A stretch of 64,000 bases of DNA from Spinellus fusiger (lineage: Eukaryota > Mucoromycota > Mucoromycetes > Mucorales > Phycomycetaceae), in contig JALLLS010000001.1 of NCBI GenBank assembly GCA_025094145.1, positions 1 to 64,000 on the forward strand, in the 5' to 3' direction. The position numbers and the translations under genes are program-made. Positions 36,166 to 47,946 of the stretch are shown piece by piece. Positions within the stretch are counted from its first letter, which is position 1, and each line of letters opens with the position of its first letter. The notes under the pieces were generated by a model, which had not been told where the DNA came from, did no database searches, and saw nothing but the letters and a program-made list of their open reading frames with translations.

Positions 36166-38442
36166 ATGAATATGTATCGACACGATACATATAAACGCAC
36201 GTCTCTTTCTGGTTCATCCGGTGAATTGAGACGAAAGCGTGTTCTTCTTGACTCCAAACTAAGAAAGAAACACCGTGAAGCACTCTTCTCAGCAAAGAGA
36301 GTTTATTTCTTTCCTCTTGAAGAAGCACAAGACACTTGTTCTGAAAACGATGTAAAGAGTACCTATCGTCTCATATTAATAAAGAAAAAGAAGAGGAGAA
36401 AGAGGCTGTTTTTGTTTTTTTGTTTTTTGTTTTCATATGCTTTTCTATTCTCTATCATGGTAATTTATATGCTTCTCTTCTTCTTAGCTGTAGAGTCGTA
36501 TCTTCTGGACTGTGAACATGTCCAAACCCTAGTCCAAGGCCTCACAAGTAGTGATAAAGAGACTCGTCTTGAGGCCATACAGAACCTGAGTGTTTTTGTA
36601 CTGGAACCTTCAGATGCTCTTGTTTGCTACTTGGAGACAGGTGAATGTATAAAGACATTGATGGTGGGTCCTATAAGAATACTAAAAAAAGAAAAATAAC
36701 TCATCACACAGTAAAAAACAAAAAAAAACAAAAAACAAAAAGAGTACAATGGTAGAAGAAGCAGATCCTCAAGTCATTTACCATACTGCACAAGTGATTG
36801 CTAGTAATTCTTATAGAATTGTTAGATAGTAATAGGCTCAATGGGGTTCTTTTGCTAGACATTACTGCTGGCCCTTACCATGTGTGTCTGTATGCACTTC
36901 CTGCTATTCCGTACCTGGTTGTATTACTTTCATCGGATGTTTCGGTACACTCCTTTTTAAGCGTCTTTTGTATTTGATGGTATCTGATGCTTGTTATTGG
37001 TAGACAATTCGTGAGGTGGCATCTGATGCACTGGGCAATATGGCATGTGAGGAGAAAGAGAATGTTCAAGATAGTATAGTGAAGAGTGGCGCGATTCCTT
37101 GTCTGCTTCGAATGTTGGAATCTAATGTAATTCAAAGGGCTAGATTCTTTAGAGAGAGAGAGAGAGAGAAAGAAAAGACTGATGTGTATTTTAGGAGGCT
37201 AAACTGGTCTGCTCTAGTGCTCTTACATTGACTTCACTCTATAAAGTCCTTATTAGCCACTCTTCTGAAGTACTACCAGTTCTATTTTCACGTACTCTTT
37301 TTCGCAAGTTAACAAAAGAAGCAGTAGGTGATATGTAAGTGTGTATGTATATATTGATATCCATTGAATAGGCAGAAACATCAACGGAAATATGTTGGCT
37401 CCTCAGTCATGTAGCATCAGAAAGTCAAGCATTTCGTCTATATATAATTGAGAATGGTTGGGTGGATCCTTTGGTAGGAACCTTGTTTAGTAGTGCACTG
37501 ACACTCTTCCTTTAGGTTTCTTGTTTACAAGCATTGGTGTCTTATGGACCTGCCGTTCTTTCTCCACTAAGAGTCCTTGGTCATCTTGTAAAGGACACTG
37601 CTACACGGAGTCCTTTGAGTTTCCACTCTTTTTTTCTTACTACACTTGTTGAATTGATTCATTCAGAAGATTGGTAGAGTGATACTTATACAAAAAAAGA
37701 AAAAAGAAAAAAGAAAAAAGAAAAGAAAAGAGAGTGATCCCTACTAATGTCTTTTGTTTTTACTTTACTAGGACCATTGTCAAAGAAGCCTTGTGGGTTC
37801 TATCTCTAATGACAGTTGAGTAAGATAGACTAGGATTGAGCTCATCTAATGTCTATCCTTATGACTAGGCCCACAGCAGAAACAGTGCATGTATTCAAAC
37901 AAGCCAATCTTATCTATTCTGTAGCTAATATTATCATCGAGTGTCCTTATGAGATCTGTGAAGAGGTATGTACAAAAGAGTGTCTATGAATCAACTCATC
38001 CTTTCTATGTCTCTATTCTAGGCAGCAGAATGTCTCTTTCATCTTATCCTGTGTGATATTTCATGTATTCCAGATCTTCCTCACTCTAAATTACTACCAG
38101 GTAAATGGGCATGTTCTTATCTACAGACTACCTACTCTTTGTTACAGTCTTTTTAGATTTTATACAATCTCAAGAAAGAGCTCTTGTTCTTCTTGGTCTT
38201 TCTTATGTTGACTTTCTATTGACACATGTTAAAGAGGTAGATTGATTCCTTTATTACTATTGTTATTTTTATGGATTCAGTTAGAAGCTTATTCACTCTA
38301 CTTGTATACTTGTATTCATATATAGGGTTCTGTCCTATTGAAATCCTTTCCACATACAAAAGATATTCTTGTATCTCTTCATCCTACTCTTTACAAGGAT
38401 ATCTATGACTTTGGAATTCAATTAGCCTATCGTATCCAATAA
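36166..38442 (+). CDS. ARM-repeat protein, importin-alpha/TMCO6-like
   Basis: A basic N-terminus (TYKRTSLSGSSGELRRKR, then LRKKHREAL) resembles an importin-beta-binding segment. ARM-type helices follow: TRLEAIQNLSVFVLEP, PYLVVLLSSDVSTIREVASD with ALGNMACEEKENV, and CLLRMLESN. Exons are about 36166-36358, 36488-36663, ~36746-36790, ~36834-36944, 37004-37126, 37195-37323, 37372-37473, 37516-37673, 37772-37819, 37869-37965, 38022-38100, 38148-38236 and 38326-38442. All later junctions are in phase. The stretch 36746-36860 is not: the helix ending ITAGPYHVCLYALPAIP lies one base out of frame, as if one G were extra in GGGG at 36843-36846. This is either a sequencing error, a recent frameshift or a mis-modelled intron. 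A nuclear import or membrane role is only inferred. Confidence 0.65.
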
Positions 38443-38460
38443 TCTACCTTTAGCACACAT

Positions 38461-38541
38461 ACACATACACATACATACATACATACATACATACATACAT
38501 ACATACATACATACATACATACATACATACATACATAGATG

Positions 38542-38578
<37 letters not shown>

Positions 38579-38582
38579 TTAT
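38461..38582 (+). repeat. ACAT then CTAT tetranucleotide array
   Basis: About 20 units of ACAT run directly into about 10 units of CTAT, just after the ARM gene stop. It is a compound microsatellite. Confidence 0.93.
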
Positions 38583-38686
38583 ACATACTTTTCTGTTAGG
38601 AGAGAAATGTCTGTCAAATAAAATAGAGATACATAAAGGAGTTCAATCTCCACCTACACTACTAGTCTGGGCTTGTTTCCTTCTCC

Positions 38687-39874
38687 ATGTCCTCCAAGAA
38701 TACTAATGACCTTCCGTGGATTGTCTATGTCCCATTCACTCTCTGTCTAGTGGGAATTGCTTTTTTGCTATGGATTCGTAGAAAACAAAGACAGTCCCAG
38801 TATGGCTATGAAGCAGGTAAGGCCTATACAGCTCACCTGTAGTTATGTGGATGAGCTTCATAATGTCCTAGATACTAGAACTACAGTGCAGCATGAGCCT
38901 ATTCCTACTGGTCATGACTCGGACACAGAACTAGAGCAACTAGAGCAACACGATCAGCAAGAGCAGGACTACCCTGCAGAAGGATCGAGTACAGTGCGTG
39001 TACGGAAAATAGGAAAGAAGAAAGGCGACAAATTAAGGCGAAAGGAACAGCAGCGACAGTACCAAGAAGTCAGTCATAGACTAGTAGACTAGTAAAGGGA
39101 AAATGTTCAACTCATTCTCTCTCTCTATTCTAAAGTACATGCAGCAACAGGCAGAAGCAAGGAGAGCCCAAGAACAGAGAGAGGAGGAGATATATCAGCA
39201 GAGGAAGTTGGAGGAATCCATTCGACGAGCAGATGAGGTGAGTAAAGAAGACAGCGAGCCCATGAATGGTCCTCTTATTCTGCATGACTATAAGATGGAT
39301 CGAATGAGAAAGGCCCAGGCTAAGAAAGAAAGAAGCCAAGAGAATGAACGGCAGCAGTTAGTGAAAGAACACGACAAGGAGAAGAAGAGAGCAGAAGCGA
39401 GATTTGTAAAGTACAGCCAAAAGATCAAATGTTATGTGGAGGTAAGTAGGAGAGTCACATTCTATGGATCAGCTCCATGCAGTGTGAGGGAGGGTCAACA
39501 GATAAACATTGGGTCGCTCCACACCTTTTTATTATTATTTATTTATTATTTTATTTATTTTTACATTAGAAGCTCAAGGTGTGCACTATGGAGACAGTGG
39601 CCTCTGCTGTGGGTCTTGAGGAAGAAGTAAGTAAACCCCAATAGCAAGCCAACCCAATGCATCCAGCAGACAGAAACTCAGTCTTTCTTTACAGCAAGTC
39701 ATGGCCATACTACAGCAGCTCTGTCTCTGTGATAAGGACTTTGCTCTCTCCTTATGTTCCAATGACACCTTTGTATTTGTCACACGTGAGGATTATGATA
39801 GGCTCAATGCCTATGTCAGTAGCAAGGGAAGAGTGTCCATAGAAGAGGCAGCACAGCATGTCTTTTTCTCTTGA
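38687..39874 (+). CDS. DDRGK1: DDRGK domain protein 1 (UFBP1) homologue
   Basis: DDRGK1 is an ER-anchored cofactor of the UFM1 ligase UFL1. Exons 38687-38816, 38872-39068, 39136-39441, 39570-39626 and 39695-39874 join in phase to 289 residues. The N-terminal membrane anchor is VPFTLCLVGIAFLLWI, followed by KIGKKKGDKLRRKEQQRQY and a long Glu/Arg/Gln-rich helix (REEEIYQQRKLEESIRRADE). The C-terminal winged-helix (PCI-like) part matches the family: METVASAVGLEEEQVMAIL, then FVFVTREDYDRLNAYV and SKGRVSIEEAAQ, which parallels the human RQRGRVSIAEL segment. The exact DDRGK tetrapeptide is replaced (NDTFVFV context). Identity rests on architecture plus the C-terminal block. The UFM1 pathway is absent from most Dikarya, so its presence supports an early-diverging fungus. 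Confidence 0.82.
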
Positions 39875-40153
39875 CTGTCTATCTTCTGTCATAGTGTTGG
39901 AGATCAAGAAAAAGAAAAAGAAAAAGAAAAAGAAAGTATTACTAGAAAAAGGCATGCTAATTCATGCAAATATACATACATCTTTCTTTCTTTTCCCGTG
40001 ACTAAAAGCATGATTGGCTTGGCAGTATTTATAGCCCTACAGTGTGGGATGCATGGCTGTTCTGTGTGTCTCTTTTTTCTCTTTTTTTTCTCTCTTTTTT
40101 TTCTATTACTACTGCTGTAGCTGTAGTAGCTGCTGTTGTAGCCTTCTTTACCT

Positions 40154-41825
40154 ATGCATCCATGTCCACCAATGCTTTCTTTGGTTCTTTTCCTATCTGT
40201 AGTGGGCTGTGTTGTAGGAGATCCAACACAGTGGGTGCTGGGATCTGTGTCTGATACTGTGTCTGATACTGTGTCTGCTCATATGATTCCTCCCTACACT
40301 ACGGCCTGGGTTCATGTCTTGGAGCAGTTTTATAATACACTGTCCTATGTCAATGGATCTCAGCCAGAAGAAGAGTGTCTGCATAAAATTCCCGAGTTCA
40401 CCTGCGAGCCATTCTACTGGGAAGACTCTATCATAGATCGTGATGCCTACCACCTTCGTCCAGAGGTGAGAAATGCTGATGAACAATAGCATGTTTCTCA
40501 TGAGGATTTAGGATATCAAAAGCGTCATTGCCTTGGGAGATAGCATTACAGCAGGATTTGGAATGGTATCAGGTAGAGTGCAGGATAGAGAGTGTAGACA
40601 AGTAGACTCTCATTCTACGGCAGGAAGACCTCCCTTTGCTTCTGTGTGGGAGCACCGTGGAAAGGCATTTTCAGCAGGAGGGGATCTAGGTGAGCACACA
40701 TTGACTCAGTTTCTGTCTCACTACACGGTACCACTGGGAGCACCTGAGGGCGTCACTGTTCCATTAGCAAGAGGAAGACGTCTGAACAATGCAGTAAGAC
40801 ACTTATAGACACTTGTTTTGGCCTAGAGAGCTGATCGAGAGTTATCTTCTAACAAACTCACAAGGTCACTGGGGCCAAAGCACAGGATTTGGACAGCCAA
40901 GTCACTCGTCTAACACGACTCTTAAAAACAAGCAATTATGCCTCTCTCAAGGACGAATGGAAAGTGATTACCCTGTTTGTAGGTGCTAACAACATCTGTT
41001 TATTGTGTACTGAGCCCATCACTCGACTCCCTCATCTTGCGGATGCGGATGTGTTTGAGAGTCACGTGCGAGATGTTGTTGAGCGTCTAAGAACAGAGGT
41101 GGGCAAGTCCTTTGTGAATCTTGTAGGCCTGTTTAATGTAAGTCCCTCTTTTTTCTCTTTCTACAGACAAACAATAGTCATAACAGTGATGATGACTATG
41201 ACAATTTATATATTTATATTATATATAAAAAGGTCTCGAGCGTCTATGAGGCTTCCAAGGGAGATGCTTATTGTGAATTCATCCTTGATCCATCCCATTT
41301 ATCTGTCTGTTCATGCATTCAGGGCAATGATGAACAGCGCCATGGTTTGTGACTCCGGAAGAGACAGTTAGTGACTGTTTATCCTACTACAGCTGCCGAC
41401 CTCGTGGTAGCAGAATACAATGTCAGACTGGAGAAAATAGCAACCGAATTCAGACTACGAAATGACAGTCAGTTTGCAGTGGTGTATCAACCAGCATTTA
41501 CCTATTTTCCAGTGGGGGACTTTCAACAGCACTATTTGAGTGGATTTGACTGGTAAATTGATTTGCACTTGAGAATAAGAAGAAAAAAAATACAAGACAT
41601 ATCATCTGATGACTGTACAGTTTCCATCCCAACCGCTGTGCCAATCAGGTGATGGCTACTGTTCTCTGGAATGTAAGGACTCTCATTGGCTTGGATAGAT
41701 GGCAGCACCATTGACCTGTTGCTTTTTAGAATATGTTCTCCACTCCAGCGGAGAAGAAGCAGTCTTTTGTTATAGAAGACCTCACTTTTCAATGCCCTGG
41801 ACCACATCGCCCGTACCTACAATAG
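40154..41825 (+). CDS. GDSL/SGNH phospholipase B-like, secreted
   Basis: SGNH hydrolase of 411 residues. Exons 40154-40465, 40512-40572, 40624-40793, 40865-41137, 41233-41344, 41393-41552, 41621-41672 and 41730-41825 join in phase. The signal peptide is MLSLVLFLSVVGCVVG near the start. Block I is VIALGDSITAGFG (nucleophile Ser); next comes FSAGGD, and block III is LFVGANNIC. Block V is FDCFHPNRCANQVMATVLWN with the catalytic Asp-x-x-His, built across an intron. The arrangement matches animal phospholipase B1 and related fungal lipases, which act on phospholipid acyl chains outside the cell. The 51-nt second intron (40573-40623) is stop-free and a multiple of three; removing it gives the canonical spacing between block I and FSAGGD. 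An alternative upstream ATG at 40052 is in another frame. Confidence 0.9.
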
Positions 41826-41945
41826 CAGTGGACTATGAATAAATATGTAACGTAGCACACATCTTTACCATTTGTGATCAGCTTAAAGTGCTTCTTTATC
41901 AATGAGAATCTGTTTTATCTTTATTTATTTCCCTCTTTTCATCCC

Positions 41946-42797
41946 ATGTTTCGCTCTCTCACACGGCCTCAGGACGAGCCACAGTCGTCACTCACCTTTG
42001 GAAAGGCATCCATCATCACCAACAAACCGTCACACCCCTCTCCTCCTCCCACTCCCCATGATATGCCCGAAACATACTTTGAGGGCCATGATCCATTGAC
42101 CCTAAAGCAGACAGGGCAGACAGGACAGACAGGGCAGACAGCAGAAACAGAAGCACTGACAATTGAATCCATGTCTGCTGTAATTGCTGCTGCAGTGCAA
42201 ATGTCTTCTTCAGGCGGTGCTCCTTCCTCACTGTCTTCAGGCCACGCTTCTATTCTTCCCAAAGCCCTCCTTTCTTCTCCTCTTGCTGAAGAACCCATCC
42301 GAAGACCTTTCTTTTCTCTTGGCTGGAAAAGCAGGTCGCAAGAGAAGAGTGATCTACCTAGTAGAAATATCAAAAGAGAAGGGGGGGTGTCAATCGATAC
42401 CTCTTCTACTCTTTCTTCTTCTACTACCTCTTCTTCTTCTACTTCTTCTTCTACTTCTTCTTCTACTTCCTCACAGTCACTTCACGCCATGTCTCGTTCC
42501 CAGTCCTTTCCATCTCAATCTCCTCATACATCCTCCCCATCCCAACGTATGTCTCGCTCCCAGTCTCTATCAGCAAGGTTCTCCTGGGTCAGTCAGCCTA
42601 CTCCTCCACCCACAGAACCAGAAACCTCCTCTCCTCCTGTGATTGTGGATGATGGCCGCAATGAACTCATCTACAGAGGCATCCAAATCAAAGAAATTAA
42701 AACCACCCTCAAGCCCATGGTGATTCCTGAATCTGTGCGTACACCTCTTGAGCATATTAAATTAGAACGGCCCGGATTCGCCCGTATTAATTATTAA
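41946..42797 (+). CDS. Ser/Pro-rich low-complexity protein, unknown
   Basis: A single open frame of 283 residues from the ATG at 41946. I do not recognise it. Visible features are an N-terminal SLTRPQDEPQSSLTFGKAS, a TGQ repeat (KQTGQTGQTGQTAE), a poly-Ser/Thr tract around residues 155-180, repeated SRSQS motifs that look like kinase or 14-3-3 target sites, and a less biased C-terminus (ELIYRGIQIKEIKTTL, then PLEHIKLERPGFARINY). The ordered C-terminal ~50 residues are the part most likely to be conserved. It lies between the lipase and TSC1 genes on the same strand, 120 and 194 bp away, so short intergenic distances support a real gene. Confidence 0.6.
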   Translation: MFRSLTRPQDEPQSSLTFGKASIITNKPSHPSPPPTPHDMPETYFEGHDPLTLKQTGQTGQTGQTAETEALTIESMSAVIAAAVQMSSSGGAPSSLSSGHASILPKALLSSPLAEEPIRRPFFSLGWKSRSQEKSDLPSRNIKREGGVSIDTSSTLSSSTTSSSSTSSSTSSSTSSQSLHAMSRSQSFPSQSPHTSSPSQRMSRSQSLSARFSWVSQPTPPPTEPETSSPPVIVDDGRNELIYRGIQIKEIKTTLKPMVIPESVRTPLEHIKLERPGFARINY

Positions 42798-42991
42798 TCT
42801 TACGCCTGTACAAAATATAAACACATTTATTCTCTTTTTCTTTTATTTCCTTTTCTATACCTAAATCTACCCATAGATTAATATCTTTTTATAAATCCGT
42901 CACAATTTCCTGACTGTTTCCCATGTAGTGGGACTTGTTTTTTCATCTTCCTACTGGATCGTTCTTCTTCCCTTTTCTTCCTCCTCTTCTT

Positions 42992-45900
42992 ATGAGTCTT
43001 AAGGAAATTGCTCGTTCTGCCGGTCAGTCTATCCGAGATGCCACATGCGAAGCAGACGGACAGGCAACTCTGAACCTCATTGAAACGTACATTGACGAAC
43101 AGACTCACTCTGGCAATGAGAGCAATGCCTCTCATTCTGATAACCCTGCCATCGACAAACTATCGAGTGAGTTATTTGGGTTATTTGGACAGACCGATAG
43201 AACCCTCCAGGAGGCAGCCATTGTATCGAGCAGTCCAGAAGCACGCAAGGCACACCAACAACATTATCTGATATTGCGCTTTGTTCACCACCTTCTACCT
43301 CTGTTGAGACCCCAGCGTATCTTCCAAGACTGGTGGGAGCCTGTGTTGAAGCCTATTCTTACTACAGCCTCCTACACAGACCAGATAAAGCAGGAAGCAC
43401 GGAAGATTGTGTCCGACTGTTTGATAGAAGAACAGCACGAGTGTCGATCCAATCCATTGGCAGAACCAAAATACAGTCGGCTGATTGTAGATCAATACCT
43501 TGCTTGGGTGAAACGACACCACCAGAGAGAAGAGACGACTCTGGATCTGTTGCAGGATCCCATCCACGACGAGACAGGACGACTACGATTACAACATCAG
43601 GCATTGTTAGACATTGAACAGGACGAGTGGTCTAAGAATCTCAAGGTCATTGTACTGGCATTGGGTGCAGCAGAAACAAAGGTAATAGAAAAGCAGATAG
43701 ACCCACAGAAGACATAAGATAAGCACAAAGAAGAACAATGCCCTCACACTCCAGACACAGCAATTCTTTATGCTGCTGAATGAATACTTTCTCTCCAGCA
43801 AACATCGCCTTCAGATTGTATACCTCTTGAGTGAGTTTATGCTGCGTAAAGTAAGGTGTTATTTGCAGGTTCATTGTGGAAGCAACACTCACATTTGGTG
43901 AAGCGTACACATCTTCATGAAATACTCGAGACACCTCTTTTCAATTCCATGTTACTGTCTCTTATGGTAAGATGCCTGTCTGGATATATGAATAAATAAA
44001 ATAAAACAAAACAGATGAACAATAACAGCGTGTGTAGTATGACAACTCCACAACATTGATTGCCATCTCAGTCACCAACATGATCATGCTCCTGCCACGT
44101 ATTTGTACTTCTTTACCTCCTTTTTTACCACAACTGTTTTATATCTTTGCTAGAGCTCTGTGCTGGGATCAGCTACGAGACATGCGCAAGAACCAAATGG
44201 CACACGCACACCCCAATGAAGAACAACCAGCCACTACACGCTCCATTCCACAAGATTGGGATTGCATTGGTAAGCAGACCATACCTAGAAAGAAAAAAGA
44301 AAAGAAAAAGAAAAAGAAAAATGAGTGTTATATCAGAAGCAAAAGAGAAACGTATGCATTTACTGTTGAATCCACCTTTGGAATCTCTATAGATTATACA
44401 TTTTCAAAACTGTCTGCACCACCGTCCAATCCACAAACAGGACCTTTCTTTACCTCTTTGTATGGTCTTTATCCATGCAACTTTCTCCATTTTCTCCATA
44501 AACCTTATGCCTACTTCAAAGCTAACAATTTCAAACTACCTGAAGAATTTGACGAAGAGGCCTTTCGAACACGCACCATGGTACGTTCTTTCTTTTATTC
44601 ATGTGTTGGGTGCATGGGAGTGGCTGACATCGACTCAAGTTGCAAGTGGCACGCCATATGCTGCACCCGAATGTAGTCACTATGGATTCCGAGACAGAGC
44701 TCACAGACAAGTCGCGATGGATGAAAATGGAACCTCCTGATGTGATTGCTCAGATCATGAGTCTGGATTTGACCAATGCAGCTTCTCGTGTTGCCTTTAC
44801 AGCAGGAAATGAACGGAAGAGACATCAGCAACAGCAGGATAGAGGAGCCAACGAGACGCTATGGGAGCAGATAGGACAGGCAGAGCAATTATCAATGGAG
44901 GTGGATTTACAGAAAGGCAGAGAAGTGTCCATTGTGGAGGATGTGACCTCAATAGAACAGAAGCATGGACAAGAAGAGAAGGAGCAGATATCTTTGACTT
45001 GTGAGCCAACACTGGAGGAGAAAGCAGAAAAGGTGTCTATGCAGAAAAAACCAATGATATCCAATATTATTCAGGTACACCGTGCATTGAAGAGTGGTGC
45101 AGAAGTACTTGTGGGGGATGATGTTTGGGTAAGCTACTCTAGGAAATAGAAAGAGAATCAGAAGATAGAATGTGTGTATATGTATTCATAATGGTATCAA
45201 GGATGCGGGTCTTGAGCGCCTATCTTCACCCCCTCCCTCAGGTATCAGCACACCCAAACTGGATACTGCTTCAAGTATTGTGGAAAGTACAGAGACATTT
45301 CTTCATGCTCCTGGACTTTCAGAGACACGAAATATGGTGGCTGCATTGAAACGTGAAGTGCTGTTGCTTCGAAATGAGCTTAATTTTGAACTGTTTCTGA
45401 AACAACAACATCTTCAACACATTGGTCGTCTACATCGTGAACATGTCTTGGATAACTCAGTAGAGGCAGAAAGACAGCAGTTGGTATGGAGAAAGAAAGA
45501 CAAAAAAGAAAGAAAAAAGGCCTCTTTCTCATAGTGTCTTTTTATTTTTTTTGTTAGTACAATACAACCCGTATGTTAAAGGCTCATTTGAAGCAAACAA
45601 CAGATGCACTGGAAAAACTCAAACTGGAATCTGCCATGACAAAACAAAAGCACATTAAATGGGAAGATGAACAGTCGGGAAAGCTGAGAAGTTATCGTGA
45701 GATGCGTAAAGATTGGCAGCACAAGATGGATGCAGCACAGCGTCAAATTGTTGAATACGATAGACTATTATCAGAGCAAAAGACTCAATTAGATGAGGCA
45801 CGACAACAGTAAGTTTCTCTTTGCAGTGCTCTATAGATAAAAGAGATAGAAGAGAGAGACTTTGAGAAGCAGGAGGCTGTATTGATTTTATGTATTAAGG

Positions 45901-46631
45901 AAATTTGAGCTGGAGAATGAGTTAAATACTATTCAGCCTGAACTGGAGAAAGTAACAGAATATGAGCACCGTGTTCAGCAACTGACCAAACAAATGTTAT
46001 TATGGTAAGCTCACTCAACCAAAAAAAATCTATAGTGTCCTTATAGATGTGGTATTTAGGGAGAAAGATACGGCCGAGTTGGAGAAGCAAAAACAGTACT
46101 CTAATAAATTGAGTTCTCAATGGTGGACAATGGAGGAGCTTGTATCAAGTCTTCAGTCAGAGAACTGTGCTTTGGCAGAATATCAAAAGTAAATAGTATA
46201 CTTAGTAACAAAAGATACATGTTCACTGAGTATATTTATAGCCAACGCGACATGGAGATTGAAAGGCTAGATCAACAAGTACAAGCGTACCAGAAAAAAC
46301 TAAAGCAGACTACTCTATTGCCCAATAGCATGGTAATAGAAAGATACTTCTATGCACCACAATATTAATGATAATGTCAATGATAATAGTTGAGAGATAC
46401 AACCTATAAAAAGGAAGTCGATGAGCTCTATACAGCCATGCGGGCACTCCAGCATAGAGTGGAAACCCTCGAGGTAAATGTGTATTGCCTAAACATAAGA
46501 CTTACCCATTGTTCAAATTATCAATTCATTAGATGGAGAGGCTGGAATGGGAAGCACAAAAAGAAGTACTAAATCATGTCTATATCAACCCACCTACAAT
46601 GACAAGGACAGCTGAAACAGAAATTTTATAG
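42992..46631 (+). CDS. TSC1: Hamartin (tuberous sclerosis 1) homologue
   Basis: Hamartin, partner of tuberin in the complex that restrains Rheb and TORC1. Thirteen exons, 42992-43681, 43755-43830, 43869-43966, 44038-44269, 44393-44580, 44640-45128, 45202-45483, 45558-45808, 45900-46004, 46060-46188, 46242-46332, 46390-46473 and 46533-46631, join in phase to 937 residues. The N-terminal HEAT-like core shows FFMLLNEYFLSSKHRLQIV, HEILETPLFNSMLLSLM, NSTTLIAISVTNMIMLLP and PQLFYIFARALCWDQ, then FFTSLYGLYPCNFL. These line up with the hamartin core. The C-terminal coiled coil begins ALKREVLLLRNELNFELFLK and runs for ~300 residues. A tuberin gene is not in this window. Exon 6 carries an acidic Gln/Glu-rich linker. 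Confidence 0.92.
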
Positions 46632-46939
46632 TCTTACTGTAGCCTATAATGACTTGATCTCTGAATTTATGTTTTAGTTTCTTTTTCATTCTCTGTCTAT
46701 CATAACAAACAGTTGTATCTTGCTCTCTTGTTTCTAAATTGTAATTCAATTTTACTTTTTGCCTTTATCGCTTTTTTTTTCATTTTTTTTTTCATTTCCA
46801 TTTCAAAAATATAACTTCATACATATCAGAATACAGGCTTATCAAGTAACTCATTTCTTACTCTTACTCTTGGCCTGAAAAAAAAGACTAGAATTTCAAA
46901 GATGGTTTAATTGTTCTCATAGATGTACTTATAACTGAC

Positions 46940-47946
46940 TACACACCAGGAGGTCTTTAGGATATAAAAGGAAATAGTCGAAATACAATTGTTTAAGAAT
47001 GACATGGATTTGAAAAGGAGCAAAAAAAGTGAAATATATTCATGTTAGTTCTTAAATAAAGATTATTATGTAAATTTACCTGTAAATATCTGAATCCCGA
47101 AGGAAACCACTTTCGATGTGGCGATATATGATATGAATGCATCAAAGAGTATCTATGCTTCTCGACAGAAAGGAACTGGTCGGTGGCGACCCTTCAAAGC
47201 CTCTTCTGCAATTGTATAGATATTCTTTGATGCATTCACATCTCTGTTCCAAACAATTCCGCAACTTTGGCAAGCGCGGATACTGTTGAAATTCACTAAT
47301 ACCTCAGTGAGAATATTTGTGTTATAAGTGTGGCAGATCTTGAGAACAAAAATAAGAGTAACTGTTAGAAGAGCTTTTCATCTGGGCTTGAGCTCATTGT
47401 AATCCATAAGACATAGTACTGACTCTTCTTCCAATAGATGATATATGACTCATTATTCTCAAGACAAGTATGAAGTACAAGGTAAGCATACTATCTCTCT
47501 TATTGAATTATTACTAATACACTCTTCTGTTATTAGATAAGTAAAGACTCTTTCTCAAGTCAGTCTCAAGTGGTCTTTTTCTTTCTATACTGTCTAAGGT
47601 GTCTAGGCTGTCTAGGGTATACTCCTGAGCATATTTATCTATCTCCCAAGAATAAAGCACAAAGCTTTTAGGGTGTGGATTCTATTGCTATGAGGGAATG
47701 CACTTGGGCAGTAGCTATAGTCATAATATAGTATTAGCTACATTATTACAATAAACAATTTTATTCATAAACAATATATTTTACTGATAATACAATTTGA
47801 TATTGAGGTATCCACAAAAGGAAATATTATTTTTGATATCCACAAACCTTTCGTTTTAAATGCAGATCCATAAAAGGCAAGATATTTTCTGTTTTAAAGG
47901 TCGAAGATATCATCGCTTAAAGGCCAGAAAAATCTCCTGTTGTGTA
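46940..47946 (-). mobile_element. Fanzor-derived TIR element, deleted copy 3
   Basis: A 1007-bp copy, same orientation as copy 2, bounded by TACACACCAGGAG at 46940 and CTCCTGTTGTGTA ending at 47946. It has the same internal deletion as copy 2 but the best-preserved Fanzor 3' exon (minus strand, about 47338-47160): ICHTYNTN, then SIRACQSCGIVWNRDVNASK, then ALKGRHRPVPFCREA and a stop. It retains the RuvC-III Asp and the second zinc-ribbon CxxC. Being a lone 3' exon it cannot make a nuclease. Confidence 0.8.

Noticed and set aside
38461..38582. Possible CRISPR-like or satellite array
   Set aside because: It is a plain tetranucleotide microsatellite with no spacers; the organism is eukaryotic.
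40052..40254. Hydrophobic frame starting at 40052 as lipase start
   Set aside because: It is in another frame from the GDSL exons; the ATG at 40154 gives a good signal peptide and runs into the catalytic region.
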